Assembly (NCBI RefSeq): GCF_013373865.1
Contig: NC_050476.1
Location: forward strand, 1,316,826 to 1,380,825
DNA: 64,000 nucleotides
Direction: 5' to 3'
Source: Monomorium pharaonis
Taxonomy: Eukaryota; Arthropoda; Insecta; Hymenoptera; Formicidae
Shown here: one piece after another, positions 24,961-40,160 of the stretch
Position numbering within the stretch: the first letter of the stretch is position 1
Layout: every line of letters begins with the position of its first letter
Position numbers and translations under genes: made by a program
Notes under the pieces: model-generated
Told to the model about the DNA's origin: nothing
Seen by the model: the letters and a program-made list of their open reading frames with translations, nothing else
The model's database searches: none

Positions 24961-27900
24961 CCGTCAATTAATTATTTTTAACAATTTTCCATTCCGACTC
25001 CTGTCACTGCATTCAGCAGAGGTATAAGATGCAAACAGAGTCGATTATTATTCCTACGATAGTTTTTACTAGTTCTCACATAGCCTCGACCATTTCCATA
25101 CGTTCTAATAAATAATTTTGTTATTTAATTATTTTTCAAAATTTTTTTCTCCTGCCGTCGGCACAGTATTCGCAAGACGCGCAAAATGCAAACAGTTTCA
25201 ATCACTTTTTTTTGACAGTTTTTAATAGTTCTCGCACAGTTTTGATTTATTTTATGCGTTTTAATAACAATTCCGTCAATTAATTATTTTTAAACAATTT
25301 TCCATTCCGACTCCTGTCACTGCATTCAGCAGAGGTATGAGGTGCAAACAGATTCCGACGGGAGTCGGAATGGAAAATTGTTAAAAAATAATTAATTGAC
25401 GGAATTGTTATTAAAACGCATGGAATAAATCGGAACTATGCGAGAACTATTGAGAACTGTCAAAAAATAATCGAAATTGTTTGCACTTTATCTCTCGCGA
25501 ATGCGGTGCCAACGGCAGGAGAAAAAAGTTTTGAAAAATAATTAATTAACAAAATTATTTATTAGAACGCATGGAAATGGTCGGGGCTATGTGAGAACTA
25601 GCGAAAACTGTCGTTAGAATAATGATTAAATCTGTTTGCACCTCATACTTCTGCTAAATGCAATGACAGGAGTCGAAAAGGAAAATTGTTAAAAAACAAT
25701 TAATTGACGGAATTGTTATTAAAACGCATGGAAATAGTCCGGCTATGTGAGAACTAGCAAAAACTGTCGTTAGAATAATGATTGAAATTTTTTCTCCTAC
25801 CGTCGGCACAGTATTCGCGAGACGCGTAAAGTGCAAACAGTTTCGATCACTTTTCCGACAGTTCTCAATAGTTCTCGCACAGTTTCTACCTATTTCATGC
25901 TTTTTAATAATTATTCCGTCAATTAATTATTTTTTAATAATTTTTTATTTCGACTCCTGTCACTGCATTCAGCAGAGATATGAGATGCAAACAGAGTCGA
26001 TTATTATTTCTACGACAGTTTTTACTAGTTCTCACATAGCCTCGACCATTTCCATACGTTCTAATAAATAATTTTGTTATTTAATTATTTTTCAAAATTT
26101 TTTCTCCTGCCGTCGGCCCAGTCTTCGCGAGACGCGCAAAATGCAAACAGTTTCAATCAATTTTTTTTGACAGTTTTTAATAGTTCTCGCACAGTTTTGA
26201 TTTATTTTATGTGTTTTAATAACAATTCCGTTAATTAATTATTTTTAAACAATTTTTCCATTCCGACTCCCGTCGGAATCTGTTTGCACCTCATACCTCT
26301 GCTGAATGCAGTGACAGGAGTCGGAATGGAAAATTGTTAAAAAATAATTATTGACAGAATTGTTATTAAAACGCATGGAATAAATCGGAACTATGGCGAG
26401 AACTATTGAGAACTGTCAAAAATAATCGAAATTGTTTGCATTTTATCTCTCGCGAATGCGGTGCCAACGGCAGGAGAAAAAAGTTTTGAAAAATAATTAA
26501 TTAACAAAATTATTTATTAGAACGCATGGAAATGGTCGGGGCTATGTGAGAACTAGCGAAAACTGTCGTTAGAATAATGATTGAAATTTTTTCTCCTACC
26601 GTCGGCACAGTATTCGCGAGACGCGTAAAGTGCAAACAGTTTCGATCACTTTTCCGACAGTTCTCAATAGTTCTCGCACAGTTTTGACCTATTTTATGCT
26701 TTTTAATAATTATTCCGTCAATTAATTATTTTTTAATAATTTTTTATTTCGACTCCTGTCACTGCATTCAGCAGAGATATGAGATGCAAACAGAGTCGAT
26801 TATTATTTCTACGACAGTTTTTACTAGTTCTCACATAGCCTCGACCATTTCCATACGTTCTAATAAATAATTTTGTTATTTAATTATTTTTCAAAATTTT
26901 TTCTCCTGCCGTCGGCCCAGTCTTCGCGAGACGCGCAAAATGCAAACAGTTTCAATCAATTTTTTTTGACAGTTTTTAATAGTTCTCGCACAGTTTTGAT
27001 TTATTTTATGCATTTTAATAACAATTCCGTTAATTAATTATTTTTAAACAATTTTTCCATTCCGACTCCCGTCGGAATCTGTTTGCACCTCATACCTCTG
27101 CTGAATGCAGTGACAGGAGTCGGAATGGAAAATTGTTAAAAAATAATTAATGACAGAATTGTTATTAAAACGCATGGAATAAATCGGAACTATGCGAGAA
27201 CTATTGAGAACTGTCAAAAAATAATCGAAATTGTTTGCACTTTATCTCTCGCGAATGCGGTGCCAACGGCAGGAGAAAAAAGTTTTGAAAAATAATTAAT
27301 TAACAAAATTATTTATTAGAACGCATGGAAATGGTCGGGGCTATGTGAGAACTAGCGAAAACTGTCGTTAGAATAATGATTAAATCTGTTTGCACCTCAT
27401 ACTTCTGCTAAATGCAATGACAGGAGTCGAAAAGGAAAATTGTTAAAAAACAATTAATTGACGGAATTGTTATTAAAACGCATGGAAATAGTCCGGCTAT
27501 GTGAGAACTAGCAAAAACTGTCGTTAGAATAATGATTGAAATTTTTTCTCCTACCGTCGGCACAGTATTCGCGAGACGCGTAAAGTGCAAACAGTTTCGA
27601 TCACTTTTCCGACAGTTCTCAATAGTTCTCGCACAGTTTCGACCTATTTCATGCTTTTTAATAATTATTCCGTCAATTAATTATTTTTTAATAATTTTTT
27701 ATTTCGACTCCTGTCACTGCATTCAGCAGAGATATGAGATGCAAACAGAGTCGATTATTATTTCTACGACAGTTTTTACTAGTTCTCACATAGCCTCGAC
27801 CATTTCCATACGTTCTAATAAATAATTTTGTTATTTAATTATTTTTCAAAATTTTTTCTCCTGCCGTCGGCCCAGTCTTCGCGAGACGCGCAAAATGCAA

Positions 27901-30900
27901 ACAGTTTCAATCAATTTTTTTTGACAGTTTTTAATAGTTCTCGCACAGTTTTGATTTATTTTATGCATTTTAATAACAATTCCGTTAATTAATTATTTTT
28001 AAACAATTTTTCCATTCCGACTCCCGTCGGAATCTGTTTGCACCTCATACCTCTGCTGAATGCAGTGACAGGAGTCGGAATGGAAAATTGTTAAAAAATA
28101 ATTAATTGACAGAATTGTTATTAAAACGCATGGAATAAATCGGAACTATGCGAGAACTATTGAGAACTGTCAAAAAATAATCGAAATTGTTTGCACTTTA
28201 TCTCTCGCGAATGCGGTGCCAACGGCAGGAGAAAAAAGTTTTGAAAAATAATTAATTAACAAAATTATTTATTAGAACGCATGGAAATGGTCGGGGCTAT
28301 GTGAGAACTAGCGAAAACTGTCGTTAGAATAATGATTGAAATTTTTTCTCCTACCGTCGGCACAGTATTCGCGAGACGCGTAAAGTGCAAACAGTTTCGA
28401 TCACTTTTCCGACAGTTCTCAATAGTTCTCGCACAGTTTCGACCTATTTCATGCTTTTTAATAATTATTCCGTCAATTAATTATTTTTTAATAATTTTTT
28501 ATTTCGACTCCTGTCACTGCATTCAGCAGAGATATGAGATGCAAACAGAGTCGATTATTATTCCTACGACAGTTTTTACTAGTTCTCACATAGCCTCGAC
28601 CATTTCCATACGTTCTAATAAATAATTTTGATAATTAGTTATTTTAAAAATTTTTTTCTCCTGCCGTCGGCCCAGTCTTCGCGAGACGCGCAAAATGCAA
28701 ACAGTTTCAATCAATTTTTTTTGACAGTTTTTAATAGTTCTCGCACAGTTTTGATTTATTTTATGCATTTTAATAACAATTCCGTTAATTAATTATTTTT
28801 AAACAATTTTTCCATTCCGACTCCCGTCGGAATCTGTTTGCACCTCATACCTCTGCTGAATGCAGTGACAGGAGTCGGAATGGAAAATTGTTAAAAAATA
28901 ATTAATTGACAGAATTGTTATTAAAACGCATGGAATAAATCGGAACTATGCGAGAACTATTGAGAACTGTCAAAAAATAATCGAAATTGTTTGCACTTTA
29001 TCTCTCGCGAATGCGGTGCCAACGGCAGAGAAAAAAAGTTTTGAAAAATAATTAATTAACAAAATTATTTATTAGAACGCATGGAAATGGTCGGGGCTAT
29101 GTGAGAACTAGCGAAAACTGTCGTTAGAATAATGATTAAATCTGTTTGCACCTCATACTTTCTGCTAAATGCAATGACAGGAGTCGAAAAGGAAAATTGT
29201 TAAAAAACAATTAATTGACGGAATTGTTATTAAAACGCATGGAAAGTAGTCCGGCTATGTGAGAACTAGCAAAAACTGTCGTTAGAATAATGATTGAAAT
29301 TTTTTCTCCTACCGTCGGCACAGTATTCGCGAGACGCGTAAAGTGCAAACAGTTTCGATCACTTTTCGGACAGTTCTCAATAGTTCTTGCACAGTTTCGA
29401 CCTATTTCATGCTTTTTAATAATTATTCCGTCAATTAATTATTTTTTAATAATTTTTTATTTCGACTCCTGTCACTGCATTCAGCAGAGATATGAGATGC
29501 AAACAGAGTCGATTATTATTCCTACGACAGTTTTTACTAGTTCTCACATAGCCTCGACCATTTCCATACGTTCTAATAAATAATTTTGTTATTTAATTAT
29601 TTTTCAAAATTTTTTCTCCTGCCGTCGGCCCAGTCTTCGCGAGACGCGCAAAATGCAAACAGTTTCAATCAATTTTTTTTGACAGTTTTTAATAGTTCTC
29701 GCACAGTTTTGATTTATTTATGTGTTTTAATAACAATTCCGTTAATTAATTATTTTTAAACAATTTTTCCATTCCGACTCCCGTCGGAATCTGTTTGCAC
29801 CTCATACCTCTGCTGAATGCAGTGACAGGAGTCGGAATGGAAAATTGTTAAAAAATAATTAATTGACAGAATTGTTATTAAAACGCATGGAATAAATCGG
29901 AACTATGCGAGAACTATTGAGAACTGTCAAAAATAATCGAAATTGTTTGCATTTTATCTCTCGCGAATGCGGTGCCAACGGCAGGAAAAAAAAGTTTTGA
30001 AAAATAATTAATTAACAAAATTATTTATTAGAACGCATGGAAATGGTCGGGGCTATGTGAGAACTAGCGAAAACTGTCGTTAGAATAATGATTGAAATTT
30101 TTTCTCCTACCGTCGGCACAGTATTCGCGAGACGCGTAAAGTGCAAACAGTTTCGATCACTTTTCCGACAGTTCTCAATAGTTCTCGCACAGTTTTGACC
30201 TATTTTATGCTTTTTAATAATTATTCCGTCAATTAATTATTTTTTAATAATTTTTTATTTCGACTCCTGTCACTGCATTCAGCAGAGATATGAGATGCAA
30301 ACAGAGTCGATTATTATTCCTACGACAGTTTTTACTAGTTCTCACATAGCCTCGACCATTTCCATACGTTCTAATAAATAATTTTGTTATTTAATTATTT
30401 TTCAAAATTTTTTCTCCTGCCGTCGGCCCAGTCTTCGCGAGACGCGCAAAATGCAAACAGTTTCAATCAATTTTTTTGACAGTTTTTAATAGTTCTCGCA
30501 CAGTTTTGATTTATTTTATGTGTTTTAATAACAATTCCGTTAATTAATTATTTTTAAACAATTTTTCCATTCCGACTCCCGTCGGAATCTGTTTGCACCT
30601 CATACCTCTGCTGAATGCAGTGACAGGAGTCGGAATGGAAAATTGTTAAAAAATAATTAATTGACGGAATTGTTATTAAAACGCATGGAATAAATCGGAA
30701 CTATGCGAGAACTATTGAGAACTGTCAAAAAATAATCGAAATTGTTTGCACTTTATCTCTCGCGAATGCGGTGCCAACGGCAGAAGAAAAAGTTTTGAAA
30801 AATAATTAATTAACAAAATTATTTATTAGAACGCATGGAAATGGTCGGGGCTATGTGAGAACTAGCGAAAACTGTCGTTAGAATAATGATTAAATCTGTT

Positions 30901-33900
30901 TGCACCTCATATTTCTGCTAAATGCAATGACAGGAGTCGAAAAGGAAAATTGTTAAAAAACAATTAATTGACGGAATTGTTATTAAAACGCATGGAAATA
31001 GTCCGGCTATGTGAGAACTAGCAAAAACTGTCGTTAGAATAATGATTGAAATTTTTTCTCCTACCGTCGGCACAGTATTCGCGAGACGCGTAAAGTGCAA
31101 ACAGTTTCGATCACTTTTCGGACAGTTCTCAATAGTTCTTGCACAGTTTCGACCTATTTCATGCTTTTTAATAATTATTCCGTCAATTAATTATTTTTTA
31201 ATAATTTTTTATTTCGACTCCTGTCACTGCATTCAGCAGAGATATGAGATGCAAACAGAGTCGATTATTATTCCTACGACAGTTTTTACTAGTTCTCACA
31301 TAGCCTCGACCATTTCCATACGTTCTAATAAATAATTTTGTTATTTAATTATTTTTCAAAATTTTTTCTCCTGCCGTCGGCCCAGTCTTCGCGAGACGCG
31401 CAAAATGCAAACAGTTTCAATCAATTTTTTTTGACAGTTTTTAATAGTTCTCGCACAGTTTTGATTTATTTTATGTGTTTTAATAACAATTCCGTTAATT
31501 AATTATTTTTAAACAATTTTTCCATTCCGACTCCCGTCGGAATCTGTTTGCACCTCATACCTCTGCTGAATGCAGTGACAGGAGTCGGAATGGAAAATTG
31601 TTAAAAAATAATTAATTGACAGAATTGTTATTAAAACGCATGGAATAAATCGGAACTATGCGAGAACTATTGAGAACTGTCAAAAAATAATCGAAATTGT
31701 TTGCATTTTATCTCTCGCGAATGCGGTGCCAACGGCAGGAGAAAAAAGTTTTGAAAAATAATTAATTAACAAAATTATTTATTAGAACGCATGGAAATGG
31801 TCGGGGCTATGTGAGAACTAGCGAAAACTGTCGTTAGAATAATGATTGAAATTTTTTCTCCTACCGTCGGCACAGTATTCGCGAGACGCGTAAAGTGCAA
31901 ACAGTTTCGATCACTTTTCCGACAGTTCTCAATAGTTCTCGCACAGTTTTGACCTATTTTATGCTTTTTAATAATTATTCCGTCAATTAATTATTTTTTA
32001 ATAATTTTTTATTTCGACTCCTGTCACTGCATTCAGCAGAGATATGAGATGCAAACAGAGTCGATTATTATTCCTACGACAGTTTTTACTAGTTCTCACA
32101 TAGCCTCGACCATTTCCATACGTTCTAATAAATAATTTTGTTATTTAATTATTTTTCAAAATTTTTTCTCCTGCCGTCGGCCCAGTCTTCGCGAGACGCG
32201 CAAAATGCAAACAGTTTCAATCAATTTTTTTTGACAGTTTTTAATAGTTCTCGCACAGTTTTGATTTATTTTATGTGTTTTAATAACAATTCCGTTAATT
32301 AATTATTTTTAAACAATTTTTCCATTCCGACTCCCGTCGGAATCTGTTTGCACCTCATACCTCTGCTGAATGCAGTGACAGGAGTCGGAATGGAAAATTG
32401 TTAAAAAATAATTAATTGACGGAATTGTTATTAAAACGCATGGAATAAATCGGAACTATGCGAGAACTATTGAGAACTGTCAAAAAATAATCGAAATTGT
32501 TTGCACTTTATCTCTCGCGAATGCGGTGCCAACGGCAGAAGAAAAAAGTTTTGAAAAATAATTAATTAACAAAATTATTTATTAGAACGCATGGAAATGG
32601 TCGGGGCTATGTGAGAACTAGCGAAAACTGTCGTTAGAATAATGATTAAATCTGTTTGCACCTCATATTTCTGCTAAATGCAATGACAGGAGTCGAAAAG
32701 GAAAATTGTTAAAAAACAATTAATTGACGGAATTGTTATTAAAACGCATGGAAATAGTCCGGCTATGTGAGAACTAGCAAAAACTGTCGTTAGAATAATG
32801 ATTGAAATTTTTTCTCCTACCGTCGGCACAGTATTCGCGAGACGCGTAAAGTGCAAACAGTTTCGATCACTTTTCGGACAGTTCTCAATAGTTCTTGCAC
32901 AGTTTCGACCTATTTCATGCTTTTTAATAATTATTCCGTCAATTAATTATTTTTAATAATTTTTTATTTCGACTCCTGTCACTGCATTCAGCAGAGATAT
33001 GAGATGCAAACAGAGTCGATTATTATTCCTACGACAGTTTTTACTAGTTCTCACATAGCCTCGACCATTTCCATACGTTCTAATAAATAATTTTGTTATT
33101 TAATTATTTTTCAAAATTTTTTCTCCTGCCGTCGGCCCAGTCTTCGCGAGACGCGCAAAATGCAAACAGTTTCAATCAATTTTTTTTGACAGTTTTTAAT
33201 AGTTCTCGCACAGTTTTGATTTATTTTATGTGTTTTAATAACAATTCCGTTAATTAATTATTTTTAAACAATTTTTCCATTCCGACTCCCGTCGGAATCT
33301 GTTTGCACCTCATACCTCTGCTGAATGCAGTGACAGGAGTCGGAATGGAAAATTGTTAAAAAATAATTAATTGACAGAATTGTTATTAAAACGCATGGAA
33401 TAAATCGGAACTATGCGAGAACTATTGAGAACTGTCAAAAAATAATCGAAATTGTTTGCATTTTATCTCTCGCGAATGCGGTGCCAACGGCAGGAGAAAA
33501 AAGTTTTGAAAAATAATTAATTAACAAAATTATTTATTAGAACGCATGGAAATGGTCGGGGCTATGTGAGAACTAGCGAAAACTGTCGTTAGAATAATGA
33601 TTGAAATTTTTCTCCTACCGTCGGCACAGTATTCGCGAGACGCGTAAGTGCAAACAGTTTCGATCACTTTTCCGACAGTTCTCAATAGTTCTCGCACAGT
33701 TTTGACCTATTTCATGCTTTTTAATAATTATTCCGTCAATTAATTATTTTTTAATAATTTTTTATTTCGACTCCTGTCACTGCATTCAGCAGAGATATGA
33801 GATGCAAACAGAGTCGATTATTATTCCTACGACAGTTTTTACTAGTTCTCACATAGCCTCGACCATTTCCATACGTTCTAATAAATAATTTTGTTATTTA

Positions 33901-36900
33901 ATTATTTTTCAAAATTTTTTCTCCTGCCGTCGGCCCAGTCTTCGCGAGACGCGCAAAATGCAAACAGTTTCAATCAATTTTTTTTGACAGTTTTTAATAG
34001 TTCTCGCACAGTTTTGATTTATTTTATGCATTTTAATAACAATTCCGTTAATTAATTATTTTTAAACAATTTTTCCATTCCGACTCCCGTCGGAATCTGT
34101 TTGCACCTCATACCTCTGCTGAATGCAGTGACAGGAGTCGGAATGGAAAATTGTTAAAAAATAATTAATTGACAGAATTGTTATTAAAACGCATGGAATA
34201 AATCGGAACTATGCGAGAACTATTGAGAACTGTCAAAAAATAATCGAAATTGTTTGCACTTTATCTCTCGCGAATGCGGTGCCAACGGCAGGAAAAAAAA
34301 GTTTTGAAAAATAATTAATTAACAAAATTATTTATTAGAACGCATGGAAATGGTCGGGGCTATGTGAGAACTAGCGAAAACTGTCGTTAGAATAATGATT
34401 AAATCTGTTTGCACCTCATACTTCTGCTAAATGCAATGACAGGAGTCGAAAAGGAAAATTGTTAAAAAACAATTAATTGACGGAATTGTTATTAAAACGC
34501 ATGGAAGTAGTCCGGCTATGTGAGAACTAGCAAAAACTGTCGTTAGAATAATGATTGAAATTTTTTCTCCTACCGTCGGCACAGTATTCGCGAGACGCGT
34601 AAAGTGCAAACAGTTTCGATCACTTTTCGGACAGTTCTCAATAGTTCTTGCACAGTTTCGACCTATTTATGCTTTTTAATAATTATTCCGTCAATTAATT
34701 ATTTTTTAATAATTTTTTATTTCGACTCCTGTCACTGCATTCAGCAGAGATATGAGATGCAAACAGAGTCGATTATTATTCCTACGACAGTTTTTACTAG
34801 TTCTCACATAGCCTCGACCATTTCCATACGTTCTAATAAATAATTTTGTTATTTAATTATTTTTCAAAATTTTTTCTCCTGCCGTCGGCCCAGTCTTCGC
34901 GAGACGCGCAAAATGCAAACAGTTTCAATCAATTTTTTTGACAGTTTTTAATAGTTCTCGCACAGTTTTGATTTATTTTATGTGTTTTAATAACAATTCC
35001 GTTAATTAATTATTTTTAAACAATTTTTCCATTCCGACTCCCGTCGGAATCTGTTTGCACCTCATACCTCTGCTGAATGCAGTGACAGGAGTCGGAATGG
35101 AAAATTGTTAAAAAATAATTAATTGACAGAATTGTTATTAAAACGCATGGAATAAATCGGAACTATGCGAGAACTATTGAGAACTGTCAAAAAATAATCG
35201 AAATTGTTTGCATTTTATCTCTCGCGAATGCGGTGCCAACGGCAGGAGAAAAAAGTTTTGAAAATAATTAATTAACAAAATTATTTATTAGAACGCATGG
35301 AAATGGTCGGGGCTATGTGAGAACTAGCGAAAACTGTCGTTAGAATAATGATTGAAATTTTTTCTCCTACCGTCGGCACAGTATTCGCGAGACGCGTAAA
35401 GTGCAAACAGTTTCGATCACTTTTCCGACAGTTCTCAATAGTTCTCGCACAGTTTTGACCTATTTATGCTTTTTAATAATTATTCCGTCAATTAATTATT
35501 TTTTAATAATTTTTTATTTCGACTCCTGTCACTGCATTCAGCAGAGATATGAGATGCAAACAGAGTCGATTATTATTCCTACGACAGTTTTTACTAGTTC
35601 TCACATAGCCTCGACCATTTCCATACGTTCTAATAAATAATTTTGTTATTTAATTATTTTTCAAAATTTTTTCTCCTGCCGTCGGCCCAGTCTTCGCGAG
35701 ACGCGCAAAATGCAAACAGTTTCAATCAATTTTTTTTGACAGTTTTTAATAGTTCTCGCACAGTTTTGATTTATTTTATGTGTTTTAATAACAATTCCGT
35801 TAATTAATTATTTTTAAACAATTTTTCCATTCCGACTCCCGTCGGAATCTGTTTGCACCTCATACCTCTGCTGAATGCAGTGGACAGGAGTCGGAATGGA
35901 AAATTGTTAAAAATAATTAATTGACGGAATTGTTATTAAAACGCATGGAATAAATCGGAACTATGCGAGAACTATTGAGAACTGTCAAAAAATAATCGAA
36001 ATTGTTTGCACTTTATCTCTCGCGAATGCGGTGCCAACGGCAGAAGAAAAAAGTTTTGAAAAATAATTAATTAACAAAATTATTTATTAGAACGCATGGA
36101 AATGGTCGGGGCTATGTGAGAACTAGCGAAAACTGTCGTTAGAATAATGATTAAATCTGTTTGCACCTCATACTTCTGCTAAATGCAATGACAGGAGTCG
36201 AAAAGGAAAATTGTTAAAAAACAATTAATTGACGGAATTGTTATTAAAACGCATGGAAATAGTCCGGCTATGTGAGAACTAGCAAAAACTGTCGTTAGAA
36301 TAATGATTGAAATTTTTTCTCCTACCGTCGGCACAGTATTCGCGAGACGCGTAAAGTGCAAACAGTTTCGATCACTTTTCGGACAGTTCTCAATAGTTCT
36401 TGCACAGTTTTCGACCTATTTCATGCTTTTTAATAATTATTCCGTCAATTAATTATTTTTTAATAATTTTTTATTTCGACTCCTGTCACTGCATTCAGCA
36501 GAGATATGAGATGCAAACAGAGTCGATTATTATTCCTACGACAGTTTTTACTAGTTCTCACATAGCCTCGACCATTTCCATACGTTCTAATAAATAATTT
36601 TGTTATTTAATTATTTTTCAAAATTTTTTCTCCTGCCGTCGGCCCAGTCTTCGCGAGACGCGCAAAATGCAAACAGTTTCAATCAATTTTTTTTGACAGT
36701 TTTTAATAGTTCTCGCACAGTTTTGATTTATTTTATGTGTTTTAATAACAATTCCGTTAATTAATTATTTTAAACAATTTTTCCATTCCGACTCCCGTCG
36801 GAATCTGTTTGCACCTCATACCTCTGCTGAATGCAGTGACAGGAGTCGGAATGGAAAATTGTTAAAAAATAATTAATTGACAGAATTGTTATTAAAACGC

Positions 36901-38708
36901 ATGGAATAAATCGGAACTATGCGAGAACTATTGAGAACTGTCAAAAAATAATCGAAATTGTTTGCATTTTATCTCTCGCGAATGCGGTGCCAACGGCAGG
37001 AGAAAAAAGTTTTGAAAAATAATTAATTAACAAAATTATTTATTAGAACGCATGGAAATGGTCGGGGCTATGTGAGAACTAGCGAAAACTGTCGTTAGAA
37101 TAATGATTGAAATTTTTTCTCCTACCGTCGGCACAGTATTCGCGAGACGCGTAAAGTGCAAACAGTTTCGATCACTTTTCCGACAGTTCTCAATAGTTCT
37201 CGCACAGTTTTGACCTATTTTATGCTTTTTAATAATTATTCCGTCAATTAATTATTTTTTAATAATTTTTTATTTCGACTCCTGTCACTGCATTCAGCAG
37301 AGATATGAGATGCAAACAGAGTCGATTATTATTCCTACGACAGTTTTTACTAGTTCTCACATAGCCTCGACCATTTCCATACGTTCTAATAAATAATTTT
37401 GTTATTTAATTATTTTTCAAAATTTTTTCTCCTGCCGTCGGCCCAGTCTTCGCGAGACGCGCAAAATGCAAACAGTTTCAATCAATTTTTTTTGACAGTT
37501 TTTAATAGTTCTCGCACAGTTTTGATTTATTTTATGTGTTTTAATAACAATTCCGTTAATTAATTATTTTTAAACAATTTTTCCATTCCGACTCCCGTCG
37601 GAATCTGTTTGCACCTCATACCTCTGCTGAATGCAGTGACAGGAGTCGGAATGGAAAATTGTTAAAAAATAATTAATTGACGGAATTGTTATTAAAACGC
37701 ATGGAATAAATCGGAACTATGCGAGAACTATTGAGAACTGTCAAAAAATAATCGAAATTGTTTGCACTTTATCTCTCGCGAATGCGGTGCCAACGGCAGA
37801 AGAAAAAGTTTTGAAAAATAATTAATTAACAAAATTATTTATTAGAACGCATGGAAATGGTCGGGGCTATGTGAGAACTAGCGAAAACTGTCGTTAGAAT
37901 AATGATTAAATCTGTTTGCACCTCATATTTCTGCTAAATGCAATGACAGGAGTCGAAAAGGAAAATTGTTAAAAAACAATTAATTGACGGAATTGTTATT
38001 AAAACGCATGGAAATAGTCCGGCTATGTGAGAACTAGCAAAAACTGTCGTTAGAATAATGATTGAAATTTTTTCTCCTACCGTCGGCACAGTATTCGCGA
38101 GACGCGTAAAGTGCAAACAGTTTCGATCACTTTTCGGACAGTTCTCAATAGTTCTCGCACAGTTTCGACCTATTTCATGCTTTTTAATAATTATTCCGTC
38201 AATTAATTATTTTTTAATAATTTTTTATTTCGACTCCTGTCACTGCATTCAGCAGAGATATGAGATGCAAACAGAGTCGATTATTATTCCTACGACAGTT
38301 TTTACTAGTTCTCACATAGCCTCGACCATTTCCATACGTTCTAATAAATAATTTTGTTATTTAATATTTTTCCAAAATTTTTTCTCCTGCCGTCGGCCCA
38401 GTCTTCGCGAGACGCGCAAATGCAAACAGTTTCAATCAATTTTTTTGACAGTTTTTAATAGTTCTCGCACAGTTTGATTTATTTTATGCATTTTAATAAC
38501 AATTCCGTTAATTAATTATTTTTAAACAATTTTTCCATTCCGACTCCCGTCGGAATCTGTTTGCACCTCATACCTCTGCTGAATGCAGTGACAGGAGTCG
38601 GAATGGAAAATTGTTAAAAAATAATTAATTGACAGAATTGTTATTAAAACGCATGGAATAAATCGGAACTATGCGAGAACTATTGAGAACTGTCAAAAAA
38701 TAATCGAA

Positions 38709-40160
38709 ATTGTTTGCACTTCACGCGTCTCGCGAATACTGTGCCGACGGTAAAAGTAAAAAAATGTTAAAGAATAATTAATTAACCAAATTATTATTAA
38801 AACGCATAGAAATGGTCGGGGCTGTGTGAGAACCAGCGAAAACTGTCATAAAAATAATGTTTAATAACAATTCCGTCAATGAATTATTTTTCAACATTTT
38901 TTTATTCCGACCGTCGGCACCGCATTCGCGAGAGGTGAAGTGCAAACAATTTCGATTATTTTTTAACAGTTCTCAATAGTTCTCGCATAGTTCCGACTTA
39001 TTCCATGCGTTTTAATAACAATTCCGTCAATTAATTATTTTTAACAATTTTCCATTCCGACTCCTGTCACTGCATTCAGCAGAGGTATAAGATGCAAACA
39101 GAGTCGATATTATTCCTACGATAGTTTTTACTAGTTCTCACATAGCCTCGACCATTTCCATACGTTCTAATAAATAATTTTGTTATTTAATTATTTTTCA
39201 AAATTTTTTTCTCCTGCCGTCGGCACAGTATTCGCAAGACGCGCAAAATGCAAACAGTTTTCAATCACTTTTTTTTGACAGTTTTTAATAGTTCTCGCAC
39301 AGTTTTGATTTATTTTATGCGTTTTAATAACAATTCCGTCAATTAATTATTTTTAAACAATTTTTCCATTCCGACTCCTGTCACTGCATTCAGCAGAGGT
39401 ATGAGGTGCAAACAGATTCCGACGGGAGTCGGAATGGAAAATTGTTAAAAAATAATTAATTGACGGAATTGTTATTAAAACGCATGGAATAAATCGGAAC
39501 TATGCGAGAACTATTGAGAACTGTCAAAAAATAATCGAAATTGTTTGCACTTTATCTCTCGCGAATGCGGTGCCAACGGCAGGAGAAAAAAGTTTTGAAA
39601 AATAATTAATTAACAAAATTATTTATTAGAACGCATGGAAATGGTCGGGGCTATGTGAGAACTAGCGAAAACTGTCGTTAGAATAATGATTAAATCTGTT
39701 TGCACCTCATACTTCTGCTAAATGCAATGACAGGAGTCGAAAAGGAAAATTGTTAAAAAACAATTAATTGACGGAATTGTTATTAAAACGCATGGAAATA
39801 GTCCGGCTATGTGAGAACTAGCAAAAACTGTCGTTAGAATAATGATTGAAATTTTTTCTCCTACCGTCGGCACAGTATTCGCGAGACGCGTAAAGTGCAA
39901 ACAGTTTCGATCACTTTTCCGACAGTTCTCAATAGTTCTCGCACAGTTTCTACCTATTTCATGCTTTTTAATAATTATTCCGTCAATTAATTATTTTTTA
40001 ATAATTTTTTATTTCGACTCCTGTCACTGCATTCAGCAGAGATATGAGATGCAAACAGAGTCGATTATTATTTCTACGACAGTTTTTACTAGTTCTCACA
40101 TAGCCTCGACCATTTCCATACGTTCTAATAAATAATTTTGTTATTTAATTATTTTTCAAA
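38709..40160. repeat. Internal re-start of the array (duplicate of about 24,649-26,100)
   Basis: At 38,709 the core higher-order pattern breaks and left-edge sequence reappears (ACTTCACGCGTCTCGCGAAT, then the variant monomers), followed by the same order of units as at 24.65-26.1 kb, offset by about 14,060 bp. A rare variant, CACAGTTTCTACC instead of CACAGTTTCGACC, occurs near 25,883 and again near 39,946 and 40,902, supporting the shared origin. Confidence 0.75.
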
